Part shown: positions 29,216 to 39,069 of the stretch, one piece after another
Layout of the letters: each line of letters opens with the position of its first letter
Numbering within the stretch: the stretch's first letter is position 1
Assembly: GCA_020833345.1 (NCBI GenBank)
Contig: JAJHQM010000003.1
Location: 1-59,381 of the forward strand
Reading direction: 5' to 3'
From: Ignisphaera sp.
Lineage (GTDB): Archaea > Thermoproteota > Thermoprotei_A > Sulfolobales > Ignisphaeraceae
Length of the DNA stretch: 59,381 nt
Position numbers and translations under genes: made by a program
The notes under the pieces: generated by a model
Databases searched by the model: none
What the model saw: the letters and a program-made list of their open reading frames with translations, nothing else
What the model was told of the DNA's origin: nothing

Positions 29216-32200
29216 ATAGAGACCACTACATTATAATCATATACTAAAGGAAGTATAGTTTTGCACATCTCGTTGAAAAGATCCTCAATAACCTCTCTAT
29301 ACTCTGCTTTACCATTCTCTATTTGCTCCATCTTCTTAAGCAAATCTGTTGTTCTTGTAATTGAAACCATCTTTGCTATTGCTTCAGTTTCTCTAGAGGT
29401 GTTAGCAAGTATTAATTCAATTGTTTTACTAAGGTAAGATACATCAATACCTCCTGCTACAAAACCATACTTATTCAGATACCCTAGTATAGCATCCAAA
29501 ACGTTATAACTTTCTTCCTCATCAGGAAATCTTGTTCCCGCCAAGAGCATGTATATTAGTATCCCGGTAACAGATGGTATTAGGTACTGCACACCCTTTC
29601 CAACAGTATACACATATCTTCTCTTCTGTATTGTCTCAATTATTTTAGCATATGTACTCGGTCTTCCTATTTCAACTAATTTCATCCACTTAATCATATC
29701 TCCTTGCGTTGGTAACTTCACCTCACTAATTTCAACAGTTTTAATACTTGTTGGCTTTATTACAGTCTCGTGTTTAGGAAGCACTATTACTTGAATAGGT
29801 GCATAAATAAGAGTGAAACCAGGTTCCACGATGCTTACTGTAACGTCTATAAGTCCTCTCCATATAGTAGCATTAATTTCTTCGCTTCTGTATACTACCT
29901 CCACGTTATAGACCATTCGCTCTATAATTGCGGGCTTCATCTGACTAGCCATAAATCTCCTAAATATTAAGTCATATAATTTGAAATGCTGAGATGTTAG
30001 TCTTACGGGAACCTCTATAACACCTTCTGCTATAAGCTCTCTTAATTCAACAACATCTACAGGTTTTGTAGGCCTTATGGCTTCATGTGCCCCTCCTTCA
30101 CCCCATGTCCTTGGCAAAAAGAGCTCATTAGCTCTATTATCAAATATCTTTGTCAAATATTCTTTTGCTACACCTATTCCTGCTGTTGAAACTCTAGTAC
30201 TATCAGTTCTATGATATGTTATGAGACCTAATTCAAATAGCTCTTGAGCTATTTTCATGGCTTCTACAGAATTTAGCCGTAATATTCTTTGAGCTTCTGC
30301 TAGCATTTCATCTGTTGTGAATGGTGGTAGTGGGTATAATGTATCTACATATGATTTTACTGGCTTAAGCACGATGTCAATGGACTTTGGGCTCATCTTC
30401 TTCAGATTATACTTCTTTATATCTTCCTCTGGTATTTCAAATGTTAAAGCTCCTACCCTGACTACTTTACTTCTTCTAAGTGTACGAACTCTCGCTAAAG
30501 CCAACTCTATTATTTTTCCTAGCACAGGTGTTTGAACTCTACCAGCACTATACCTTCTATCTAGTTTTTCACGCCCACTTACCTCAGCATATCGCTTTGT
30601 TACATACTCTGAAAGTGCAAAACCCAGCCAGCGATCCTCAATTCTTCTAGCTAGCTGTGCTTTGACTAATTGAATATCTATTTCTCTAAGGTTTTCAAGC
30701 GCAGTTAAAATTGCTCTCCTTGTTACCTCATGGAACTCCGCTCTCTTAATACTCTTTGCATAAGGAGCTAAGGCCACAGCAATGTCATACCCTATTTTTT
30801 CGCCTTCTGCATCAGGATCAGTTGCTATAATAACTTCATCTACCTCCATAGCTAAGCGTTGCAGAGTCTCAACAATGTCTTTAGAAGAACGAAGATTTGC
30901 TGAACCACACATTGGACATATATCTCCCTTTACAAACTGAGTACCACAATTTAAACAACGTTTAATAAAGTCATAGCGTGGCACAAACCATGTAATACCA
31001 TTATAATTACGTTTCTCAACACCGTAAATAGATCCTGATGAAAGATCCTCCTCAACAAGTTCAAACATATGACCGCCTGACGCTGTTATGAGTAGGTGTA
31101 GCTTGCCTATGTTTACCTCATAAACTCTAAGAACCCCATACTCTCTTACCGAGGGCCTTCCAAAAAATGAAGCTATGGTCCTAGCTTTATTGGGTGACTC
31201 GACAACAAATAGTGCAGTCTTTATAAGCTCTTCTCTTTTCCTTACCATATCCTCAGGCACCATTCCAGACTTCAGCATTTTAACAATCTCTCTATCCTTA
31301 TCAATGCTTCCTAACTCCTGGTCTAACGCAACTTCGCGTAAATCATAAAACTTGAAGTCATCTATATAAAATCTAAGCCTTCTTTCCAATCCCTTCAAAA
31401 GTCTAATATCATCAACTATAACTATAGCTAGACCTCTAGTTATACCACCTATGTAAAGCCTTGAAGTCCTGCCGCTTGCTTGAATATATGTTGGAGCATC
31501 GGGTATCAACATATATAATTGTCCACTCTCTTCATAGATAACTAGAGTTTCGCTTTTCTTTAATTTCTCAATTATGTCGCTTCTCTTCAGCATGTTAATA
31601 ACGTAGCTATGCACTTTTATCAATGTTTTTGCCACATCTCCTTCAACTTCCTGCCCCTCTTCCAGAGCCTTAATTACGCTTTTCAATCTTGCCGTCGAGG
31701 TTCTCCTAACTACTCTCCTTAGCAATGTAATACAATTTAATATATCTCGCTTTTCTCTGTCCTCAACAATTTCAAGTAATGCCGTTAGTAATCTAAGTAG
31801 CGTAGTAGGGTTGAATTCTACTTTTGTAAGTGATATCTTGTGTCTTGGTACACCAAAGAATACCGCGTATCTTATTACCTCTGGCAAGTCAATTCCTCTA
31901 ACAAGAAGTCCGTAGTATGTTGCTACACCTACTACAGCACGCAACCTACCTTCTATGAAGTCTTGCAGTGCTTTACTTCGCTTACTGATAACAACATCTG
32001 CCTCTATGTTTCTATTTCTTAACTCTTGAGCTATTCTCTGAGCTTCTTGGACGCCTTTATCAATGGGCACATATATTAGTCCTCCAGAGCCAAGGTTCTT
32101 AATAAGATTGCTTAATAACTCTATTCTATGCTGCTCGTCAGTAACAATGTACGCATCACGTATGTTTCTATAGATTTCTACACCTGCACCTATAACAAAG

Positions 32201-33207
32201 CCCAGAAGCTCTCTAAATAACTTAACTCGACGCCCTCTTGCTTTACCAGTTGCAGAACTAACAATTAGCATTCCAACTTTAGCTCTTCTTTCTATGAGCT
32301 TTTTTTGATACTTGCTGTATAATTCTGTTATTGGTACACCTTCCTCCTGACAATACTCAGCATAACCCTTTTCTCTCTCGCTTTCACACCTTACGAGCCT
32401 TAATCTTAGGTTTGCTAACCTGTATCCTAATTGAATGTCCTCTTCGGAAAAGCCCATTAATTGCAATATGTATTCTACTGCTTTGCTTCCCTTCATTACA
32501 GCATCAACATCGTCAACAAAAATGAGATTGATTTTCCTACCATTATTAATCAAAGGCTTGAAAATTTCAGTAAAGTTTTTCTGCAAATAATTTGATGTTG
32601 TTATTAAAATATCAAATTTCCCTTCTTTTACGCTATTCTCTAACTCTATTCTCTTCTTAGTTGAAATCTTAGAATGTAAAGCGATGACTTCTACAACTAC
32701 ATTAGCCTTATTCATGTACTCCAAGAGCTTTTTGTAATAATGTTCAACAAGAACAGATGTTGGTACGATTATGTATGTGACTTTGCTATACTTATAGGCT
32801 AGAAAAAGTGCAGCTACTAAGCCAAATGTTGTTTTTCCTACACCTGTAGGAGCTATCATAGCAAAGCTTTGATTTTGAGCCAACCTATACGTCCAAGTTA
32901 TTTGTAAGCTCCATGGACTTCCACCAACACATTGATTGAAAAACCTAATAAATTCTTCAACAAATTCCTCTATTTTTACAAGTAACTCAAGTCTTTCTGA
33001 TGATTCACGTACATACTTAGCTAATTCCCTAAACGAGGACACTTTTACTAGTTGTGACCCCTGCATACACCTTTCACAAGCATTCTTATTCAATACTCTA
33101 ATGTCGTCTATAGGTCCTCCACAATTAATACATAACCTCATATATCTTGCTAAAGGCATCTCGGTATACAAATTCCTTTCAACAGTACCAGCGCAACACC
33201 GTTCCAT
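29206..33207 (-). CDS. rgy: Reverse gyrase
   Basis: 1333 aa; Zn finger CINCGG..CERC, APTGVGKTTF, DDVDAVMKGS, topoisomerase half with LITYHRTDSTRVS and GRPSTYAKIIETIQKRRYV. Confidence 0.98.
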   Translation of the reverse strand: MERCCAGTVERNLYTEMPLARYMRLCINCGGPIDDIRVLNKNACERCMQGSQLVKVSSFRELAKYVRESSERLELLVKIEEFVEEFIRFFNQCVGGSPWSLQITWTYRLAQNQSFAMIAPTGVGKTTFGLVAALFLAYKYSKVTYIIVPTSVLVEHYYKKLLEYMNKANVVVEVIALHSKISTKKRIELENSVKEGKFDILITTSNYLQKNFTEIFKPLINNGRKINLIFVDDVDAVMKGSKAVEYILQLMGFSEEDIQLGYRLANLRLRLVRCESEREKGYAEYCQEEGVPITELYSKYQKKLIERRAKVGMLIVSSATGKARGRRVKLFRELLGFVIGAGVEIYRNIRDAYIVTDEQHRIELLSNLIKNLGSGGLIYVPIDKGVQEAQRIAQELRNRNIEADVVISKRSKALQDFIEGRLRAVVGVATYYGLLVRGIDLPEVIRYAVFFGVPRHKISLTKVEFNPTTLLRLLTALLEIVEDREKRDILNCITLLRRVVRRTSTARLKSVIKALEEGQEVEGDVAKTLIKVHSYVINMLKRSDIIEKLKKSETLVIYEESGQLYMLIPDAPTYIQASGRTSRLYIGGITRGLAIVIVDDIRLLKGLERRLRFYIDDFKFYDLREVALDQELGSIDKDREIVKMLKSGMVPEDMVRKREELIKTALFVVESPNKARTIASFFGRPSVREYGVLRVYEVNIGKLHLLITASGGHMFELVEEDLSSGSIYGVEKRNYNGITWFVPRYDFIKRCLNCGTQFVKGDICPMCGSANLRSSKDIVETLQRLAMEVDEVIIATDPDAEGEKIGYDIAVALAPYAKSIKRAEFHEVTRRAILTALENLREIDIQLVKAQLARRIEDRWLGFALSEYVTKRYAEVSGREKLDRRYSAGRVQTPVLGKIIELALARVRTLRRSKVVRVGALTFEIPEEDIKKYNLKKMSPKSIDIVLKPVKSYVDTLYPLPPFTTDEMLAEAQRILRLNSVEAMKIAQELFELGLITYHRTDSTRVSTAGIGVAKEYLTKIFDNRANELFLPRTWGEGGAHEAIRPTKPVDVVELRELIAEGVIEVPVRLTSQHFKLYDLIFRRFMASQMKPAIIERMVYNVEVVYRSEEINATIWRGLIDVTVSIVEPGFTLIYAPIQVIVLPKHETVIKPTSIKTVEISEVKLPTQGDMIKWMKLVEIGRPSTYAKIIETIQKRRYVYTVGKGVQYLIPSVTGILIYMLLAGTRFPDEEESYNVLDAILGYLNKYGFVAGGIDVSYLSKTIELILANTSRETEAIAKMVSITRTTDLLKKMEQIENGKAEYREVIEDLFNEMCKTILPLVYDYNVVVSICS

Positions 33208-33349
33208 GTAACACCGAGACCCCTCAATGTTGTGATACTACATATACTAAAATACACTTTATAGTGAAAGTAGGTATATAACTTATTTGAGAAAATTTTG
33301 CTAACATTCATTTCTTCTTGAAAGCCGCAACTTTTTAAAGAATTGACTA

Positions 33350-33406
33350 AAATCAGAGAAGAGAAGTATCATCATTATTCAGAAGACCGTCGTATCATCA
33401 TGATAC
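33350..33406 (-). ncRNA. C/D-box sRNA
   Basis: Reverse strand: ATGATGA(33401-33395)-TACGACGGTCTT-CTGA(33382-33379)-ATA-ATGATGA(33375-33369)-TACTTCTCTTCT-CTGA(33356-33353); all boxes perfect, both guides 12 nt. Confidence 0.88.
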
Positions 33407-33451
33407 CCGTTAAAAATAAATAACTTTACAAAGCTTATTAATATTAAGAGC

Positions 33452-33517
33452 TCTATGTGATGAAGCTCACATTCTGATACAATGAGATAATGATGATACC
33501 TGTCTCAGCTGATTCAT
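33452..33517 (+). ncRNA. C/D-box sRNA
   Basis: GTGATGA(33457-33463)-AGCTCACATT-CTGA(33474-33477)-TACAATGAGATA-ATGATGA(33490-33496)-TACCTGTCTCAG-CTGA(33509-33512); all boxes perfect. Confidence 0.88.
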
Positions 33518-33522
33518 CTTTG

Positions 33523-33568
33523 TCCTGACCCCCTCCCCGCCCTAAAGGGCGAGGCTTCCAGTTGTAAG
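33523..33568 (+). repeat. IS200/IS605-like 3'-end hairpin (omega-RNA-like) remnant, copy 1
   Basis: tcctgaccccctccccgccctaaagggcgaggcttccagttgtaa; CGCCCTaaAGGGCG hairpin; near-identical copy at 40338. Confidence 0.6.
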
Positions 33569-33703
33569 AGCAACATGGTTAAATTGGTGTTTCAGTGATC
33601 GAGGGCTTCTTCATAGTGTTCATTAAAACCCCGTTTTCATCATCCCTAGCTACAGAGCTTATATGATATTACAGAGGATATTAGTCTTACTGGCGAAATC
33701 TAT

Positions 33704-34006
33704 ATGGGCATAGAGCTAGGCAAAAAATCCGTGCCACCACAACTTATTATCTTAGTAGTCATAGCTAAGCATAATGGCGTTACATTAAGGCAGCTCTTTG
33801 AGTCAATAAAGCAACAACATCATAGTTATGTTTTGAACTACTTATCTGTAGACGAGCTGTCTAAAGATTTAAACGTATTACACTTGCTAGGCCTTATTCA
33901 AGAAATTGACGGTAAGTATGTAGTTACAGACAGAGGTAAGATTATTGTTGAGAAGATCTTAAGGAGCAATAAAAATGCATCTATTGAGAGCAAAACCTTA
34001 GGTTGA
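33704..34006 (+). CDS. Winged-helix-like small protein
   Basis: IAKHNGVTLRQLFESI...VDELSKDLNVLHLLGLIQEIDGKYVVTDRGKIIVEKIL. Confidence 0.55.
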   Translation: MGIELGKKSVPPQLIILVVIAKHNGVTLRQLFESIKQQHHSYVLNYLSVDELSKDLNVLHLLGLIQEIDGKYVVTDRGKIIVEKILRSNKNASIESKTLG

Positions 34007-34090
34007 TGCAATTCTCCGAATAATGGTAATGCTCTTCTGCAATATCAAAAATTGTAATATGATGACTACTGTAAAACATTGTGTAGAGCA

Positions 34091-34166
34091 TGCGGCGGCC
34101 GGGATTTGAACCCGGGATCTCCGGCTTGGAAGGCCGGCGTCCTAGACCAGGCTAGACGACCGCCGC
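34091..34166 (-). tRNA. tRNA-Gly (TCC)
   Basis: GCGGCGGTCGTCTAGCCTGGTCTAGGACGCCGGCCTTCCAAGCCGGAGATCCCGGGTTCAAATCCCGGCCGCCGCA; 7-bp acceptor stem, loop CTTCCAA, no intron. Confidence 0.97.
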
Positions 34167-34183
34167 TCCAGAATCATAAGAAG

Positions 34184-34900
34184 CTACAGAAATCTGTTTT
34201 TAAGTGTTCTTTGAATGCTAAACTCGTTGTGCACTTGGTGAAAGATTTTGGTAACATGCTCTAAATACTCACTATCAGCTCTGTACCAATATGTAGGTTT
34301 TTCAATGCCTTTTAACACCTTAGCCATTGTTACTACTCCTCTTACAACGTTAGCTACATCCAGCATAAAGCTTCTATTCTCTATTATCGGCTCTTCTGAT
34401 TCGTGATATGCTAGCGCCCATGGCGGAATTGCTACGCCCATGCTATTCAGTATTGCCATGAGGTTCTGTATTAATGCTACGGCCCCTGTATCGTTTCCTA
34501 TGGCTATAAACCCTGCAACTTTTCCTTCCAATTTACTTCTTCCATCAATAAATATAGCATTTTCAAAAACCGTAAGTCTGTCTATAAAGTTCTTTAAAGG
34601 TCCTGGAACAGTGTACCAGTATATTGGGCTGATAAAAATCATTCCATCACTTTTTTCAATAATCTCATAAAGTTTTCTCATATCATCTTCATATACGCAT
34701 GGCAATTTGCATTGCTTAACATCCTCAGATACACAACCTCTGCAAGGCTTTATATCTAAGTCATACACATCTATTACTATAGCTTTAGCTTTCTCTAAAT
34801 ATTCAGCTATTCTTTTGCAAACCTCAGCTGTTAATCTTACACTACCGTATTTGTGTGGCGAAGAGCTAATAATCAGTATTTTTATATTCTCTAAACTCAA
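34184..34900 (-). CDS. NADPH-dependent FMN reductase / flavodoxin-like protein
   Basis: ILIISSSPHKYGSVRLTAEVCKRI, DGMIFISPIYWYTVPGPLKNFIDRL. Confidence 0.88.
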   Translation of the reverse strand: MSLENIKILIISSSPHKYGSVRLTAEVCKRIAEYLEKAKAIVIDVYDLDIKPCRGCVSEDVKQCKLPCVYEDDMRKLYEIIEKSDGMIFISPIYWYTVPGPLKNFIDRLTVFENAIFIDGRSKLEGKVAGFIAIGNDTGAVALIQNLMAILNSMGVAIPPWALAYHESEEPIIENRSFMLDVANVVRGVVTMAKVLKGIEKPTYWYRADSEYLEHVTKIFHQVHNEFSIQRTLKNRFL

Positions 34901-35115
34901 TAAGTAACCCCCTGTAAACTCTGATATAAGAGAGAAGTGTTCAAAAATAAAAAGCTATAGCATCTTGAAGACCGTATTGAGGTAACTCTCTATAAAAATT
35001 AATTGACCTTTAGACCATAAGTACTGATAATAAAAGCATAAACTTCTTGAAAACTTTTATATTATTATCTTATTTAGCTAACTTGGCTGACATGCTTAGT
35101 TAATGCTATGGTGTT

Positions 35116-35790
35116 TTGCATATGCTTAGTGAAGATTGGAAAACGTATAAGAGAATTGAAGCAGAGATAAAGAAAACTTTAAGTGATGATATACATGAGT
35201 TTCTGACAAAGATATTTAATGTTTACATAGTCAGGTTTGGTATAGATGTATTTAAGCGATTAGAAGATATAAGAGATAAACTCATACCCTTAACTACTAG
35301 GTTTGATAATGATAAGTACACTGAGTTTTGTGACACTTTCTCAAAGGCATATAGATCAATACTTCTTGATAAGGACATTGATAGCAGTACAAAGATGAAG
35401 TTAGTAGAGTTAGCACAAAAAACAAATGCGTTTTTTGGATCTAAGGGTCTAAGCATTTGTGTTAAAGAATTGAAATATTATAAAGTCAAGGTGAAAACAA
35501 TATTTAAAGGACAGGAACTTAACAATGCAATTGTTAGTGCAGAATCTGAGGGACGTGTTGTAGCTTCGTCAAAAACTAATGACGCTGGTATATGTGAAAT
35601 TGAAGTGCCTGAAGGTAGGTACACTGTCTATGTGTATAAAGATCTCGGTGAAGGAGAATACATATACGATGAGCGAATTATTAACGTGCCTCAGGAAATT
35701 GAAGTTGTTTTTAACATAAGTGAAACTAAGACTCGCACTGAAATAGAAAAAGAGCGCGGTGGTAGACCAATTATAAAGGAGGTTTCATAA
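35116..35790 (+). CDS. Hypothetical protein with C-terminal carboxypeptidase-regulatory-like beta domain
   Basis: Helical N-terminus then AIVSAESEGRVVASSKTNDAGICEIEVPEGRYTVYVYK. Confidence 0.55.
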   Translation: MHMLSEDWKTYKRIEAEIKKTLSDDIHEFLTKIFNVYIVRFGIDVFKRLEDIRDKLIPLTTRFDNDKYTEFCDTFSKAYRSILLDKDIDSSTKMKLVELAQKTNAFFGSKGLSICVKELKYYKVKVKTIFKGQELNNAIVSAESEGRVVASSKTNDAGICEIEVPEGRYTVYVYKDLGEGEYIYDERIINVPQEIEVVFNISETKTRTEIEKERGGRPIIKEVS

Positions 35791-35826
35791 ATTAAATGTA
35801 TTCTACTAATATGATGCCTAAACTTT

Positions 35827-36840
35827 TTAATAAAGATGTGCTGAACTGATATCTACGTGACATCTCTTTAACCCTTCCTTTTGCGAAAATAGTATTAGCT
35901 CTATGCTCATATTGTCTAGAATAGAAAGTGCTATTGCCTTACGGAAATCTTCTAATGTATTAATCTTTTTCCCATTAACTTCAATTATAATGTCTCCTAC
36001 AGATATATTACAATTCTTAAACAACAGCTTATTGGCTATGCCCATAATCATTAGACCATTTTCTAATTTAAGTTTCTTTAAAGCATTGGGAGATTGCAGA
36101 AGCTTTAATCCAAGCTTTATATGTACTACTTTACCTAACTTCCTTAGTATTAGGTAACTAAGAAAGATTCTTGATGATGGTAGTGCGAGTGAAAACTCAT
36201 TATATGAGAATGACCTTGAAAGAAGCATACCGACGACATTACTGTCAATGTTAAGTAATGGTGCACCACTCATTCCGGGTATTGTAGGCATGTTTAACAA
36301 CATTAGCCCTTCAATTTCTCTATTATTGATTATAGACCTAACCTCTAGGCCACTAACTATTCCCATTGTTATGAAGTGCCTTAAAATACCTTGTGCTATC
36401 CCACTTGAAAATACTATAGCTCCCTCACTAATTAATGTGTCCTCAATTTTAAGAGGTCTCCTACTTACATCAACGCCTATAAACATTAAATCGTTATCTT
36501 CATCTACAGAAATTACTGTACCTTTATAAATATCCCCGTCTAATGATATAATACACAGCCTATCTTTAAAATTGCTAAGAATGTGAGAAACTGTAATAAT
36601 AACATCTTTATCAATGTAAAAACCTGTTGCAATGCGCTCTTCTGTTACGCTTACATCACTATTAATACAGTTTCCTTCATTTACAACAATTGCTACAATG
36701 GACTCTATGACATTGCTAATGACTCTCCTCAAGTTATTTTCAATAAGTTTAAAAACATTTTCTGCATTACCTAGCACATTAATCACGCTCCTCATAATAA
36801 CCCATTTATAATACAGTAACTTATCAATACTAGCCCACAT
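35827..36840 (-). CDS. Trypsin-like serine protease with PDZ domain (divergent HtrA)
   Basis: TGFYIDKDVIITVSHILSNF, IPGMSGAPLLN, GDIIIEVNGKKINTLEDFRKAI. Confidence 0.75.
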   Translation of the reverse strand: MWASIDKLLYYKWVIMRSVINVLGNAENVFKLIENNLRRVISNVIESIVAIVVNEGNCINSDVSVTEERIATGFYIDKDVIITVSHILSNFKDRLCIISLDGDIYKGTVISVDEDNDLMFIGVDVSRRPLKIEDTLISEGAIVFSSGIAQGILRHFITMGIVSGLEVRSIINNREIEGLMLLNMPTIPGMSGAPLLNIDSNVVGMLLSRSFSYNEFSLALPSSRIFLSYLILRKLGKVVHIKLGLKLLQSPNALKKLKLENGLMIMGIANKLLFKNCNISVGDIIIEVNGKKINTLEDFRKAIALSILDNMSIELILFSQKEGLKRCHVDISSAHLY

Positions 36841-37069
36841 ACATTCTACCTATTTCAATTCAAAATCTTTTTCAAAATAATTGGAATGCTAGAACTTAAT
36901 CCTATGTGAGAAGAACCGTGAATAAGAATAAAGTGTTCACAAAATGATTGTCTTAGAGAAATTCTTCTGAGTTCAATAGCACTTTATTGTGCTTATGTTG
37001 ACTCTATACAAGCTTTTTAATAAGCAATTACATTTAACTATCAATATTGAGGTGTACGAAAGCGCTATG

Positions 37070-37357
37070 CGCACATACCTCATTATTATTAGGGGTGTTT
37101 TAAGAGGCTTTGGAATTAGGGGATACATATATGAGAGAATGGTGATAAAAGGATTACGTGGTATTATAGAGGATTTAGAGCCTAATGAAATCTTGCTCTG
37201 CATTAATGGATCCGAAAACGCGTTAAATGAATTTATTGAAGAATTGAAAAAGTGTACTCCTTTTGCAATAATAAATGATGTTGAAGTTTATGAATTTGAA
37301 GAGTGCCTGCCTCAGGAAGGTGAGGATATTTCAATAATAGTAAAAAGCTTTGAGTAA
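37070..37357 (+). CDS. Divergent acylphosphatase-like protein
   Basis: MRTYLIIIRGVLRGFGIRGYIYERMVIKGLRGIIEDLEPNEILLCINGSENALNEFIEELKKC. Confidence 0.55.
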   Translation, partial: RTYLIIIRGVLRGFGIRGYIYERMVIKGLRGIIEDLEPNEILLCINGSENALNEFIEELKKCTPFAIINDVEVYEFEECLPQEGEDISIIVKSFE

Positions 37358-37366
37358 GATTAATTC

Positions 37367-38320
37367 TTAAAGCTCTTCTACAACTATGGGCACCTTTAAC
37401 CTCATTAATGATCTTCCTCGGTATATTTCTAACTCCACGTAACCTTTATCAATGCTTTCTTCTATAGCCAGCCTAAGGTCTTTAACACTTCTAACTCTCC
37501 TTTCATTGGCCTTAACTATCACATCACCTTCTCTAATTTTAACTCTGTGTGCAGGTGATCCTGGGACTACTCTTACAACCATAACACCCTCGCTAACTGT
37601 TGAACCTATGGCATAAGCTACTTGAGGAGTTACCGGAGCCACATAGACTCCTATCCAGGCTCTAACGGGTCTTCCAAACAATTTAAGCATTTCTATAAAT
37701 CTCTTAGCACTATTTATTGGTATAGCGAATCCTATTCCTTGAGCATACGGAATTATAGCTGTTGTTATACCTACTACTTTGCCCTCAGCGTTTACTAATG
37801 GTCCTCCACTGTTACCAGGATTTATAGCTGCGTCTGTTTGAATTAAGTCCTCTAATATGACATTTTCACCTATTATTGTTCTTCCAACAGCACTTACAAC
37901 ACCTAAGGTCACTGAGGGGCCTGGAAGACCTAAAGGAGATCCTATAGCTAAGACTATTTCACCTACATTAATACTATCAGAATCTCCAAGTGATGCAGCT
38001 TTAATATTTCTATCAATTCTCAATAGAGCTAAGTCTCGATAAGGATCTAAAGCTATTACTTCAGCTTCCTCAGAAACCCCATCATGATATAGGATGATGA
38101 CCCTTGCAGCACCCCTAACCACGTGTGCATTTGTTATGATGAGGCCAGGCTCTATAATAAATCCTGATCCTACACCTGTAAGCTCTTTGTATCCAAACAA
38201 TGAAAGTACGTGTGGAACTTCTGTAATTATTGTTACAACAGATTCCTTAATCTCACTAACTATTTTTGCTATATCTGTACTCAACTTGTAGATTAAGCTG
38301 TTTACCACAAGCTGCACCAA
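37367..38320 (-). CDS. HtrA/DegP-like serine protease with PDZ domain
   Basis: GSGFIIEPGLIITNAHVV, DLALLRI, DAAINPGNSGGPLVNAEGKVVGI, GDVIVKANERRVRSVKDL. Confidence 0.95.
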   Translation of the reverse strand: MVQLVVNSLIYKLSTDIAKIVSEIKESVVTIITEVPHVLSLFGYKELTGVGSGFIIEPGLIITNAHVVRGAARVIILYHDGVSEEAEVIALDPYRDLALLRIDRNIKAASLGDSDSINVGEIVLAIGSPLGLPGPSVTLGVVSAVGRTIIGENVILEDLIQTDAAINPGNSGGPLVNAEGKVVGITTAIIPYAQGIGFAIPINSAKRFIEMLKLFGRPVRAWIGVYVAPVTPQVAYAIGSTVSEGVMVVRVVPGSPAHRVKIREGDVIVKANERRVRSVKDLRLAIEESIDKGYVELEIYRGRSLMRLKVPIVVEEL

Positions 38321-38338
38321 GTATGTTTAAAAATTAAT

Positions 38339-39025
38339 TCATTTTTTAAATGTTTTTGCAATGGCTAATGCCATTTCATTTATTACTTTCTCCGGATTCG
38401 AAGCTTTCATTATAGCAGAGGCTACTAAGACTCCTGCAGTTCCAAGCCTAATTGCAGCTTCAACATCTTCTGCTGTAGAGATCCCAGCTCCTGTGAGTAT
38501 TATGACATCTTTATTTATCTCTCTAACCTTTTGAACGGTATTTGTGATTATCTCTGGCTTTGCCTTTGACACAGCTATACCAGTACCTATCAACTCCGGC
38601 GGTTCTATGGCTATTGCTGTAGGTCTTATGGCAGCAACACTTGCTGCTGCAGTTGGCGTATCTGCGCAAACCAAGGCTTCTAAATTATATTTTTTAGCTA
38701 CTTCAACTATAGCCACAATTTCGTCAAGCCTCAATCTGTGTTCACTATGGTTGACAAGCACACCTTTAACGTTCATATCTTTCAATGCCACCACAGGTAA
38801 CCACCCTGTATACGCTCCAAATTCATAAGGATCTGCATGCTGTGCAAATACAGGTATTGAAACTACTTCAGCTATTCTTCTAAGTTCTGTTGCAGGTGGT
38901 ATCACGATAACCTCTATGCCATATTCCTTTGCCATTCTCTCAGCTGTTTTCGCTATTTCTACTGCTTTTTGGCCAAACGCTGTGTTATAGGTTTTAAAGT
39001 TTATTGCGAGCACTGGTATTTTCAA
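38339..39025 (-). CDS. tpiA: Triosephosphate isomerase (archaeal type)
   Basis: LAINFKTYNTAFG, GVLVNHSEHRL, AIEPPELIGTG, ILTGAGISTAEDV. Confidence 0.95.
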   Translation of the reverse strand: MKIPVLAINFKTYNTAFGQKAVEIAKTAERMAKEYGIEVIVIPPATELRRIAEVVSIPVFAQHADPYEFGAYTGWLPVVALKDMNVKGVLVNHSEHRLRLDEIVAIVEVAKKYNLEALVCADTPTAAASVAAIRPTAIAIEPPELIGTGIAVSKAKPEIITNTVQKVREINKDVIILTGAGISTAEDVEAAIRLGTAGVLVASAIMKASNPEKVINEMALAIAKTFKK

Positions 39026-39069
39026 GTTGCCTCACTAGGCCAGCATATCAATTTATGGATCTCAGCGTG

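Noticed and set aside
34055-34090. ATGATGA box next to tRNA-Gly
   Set aside because: No CTGA boxes follow at suitable distance.
34079-34264. ORF 34079..34264 (+)
   Set aside because: Begins across the tRNA-Gly gene read on the wrong strand; artefact.
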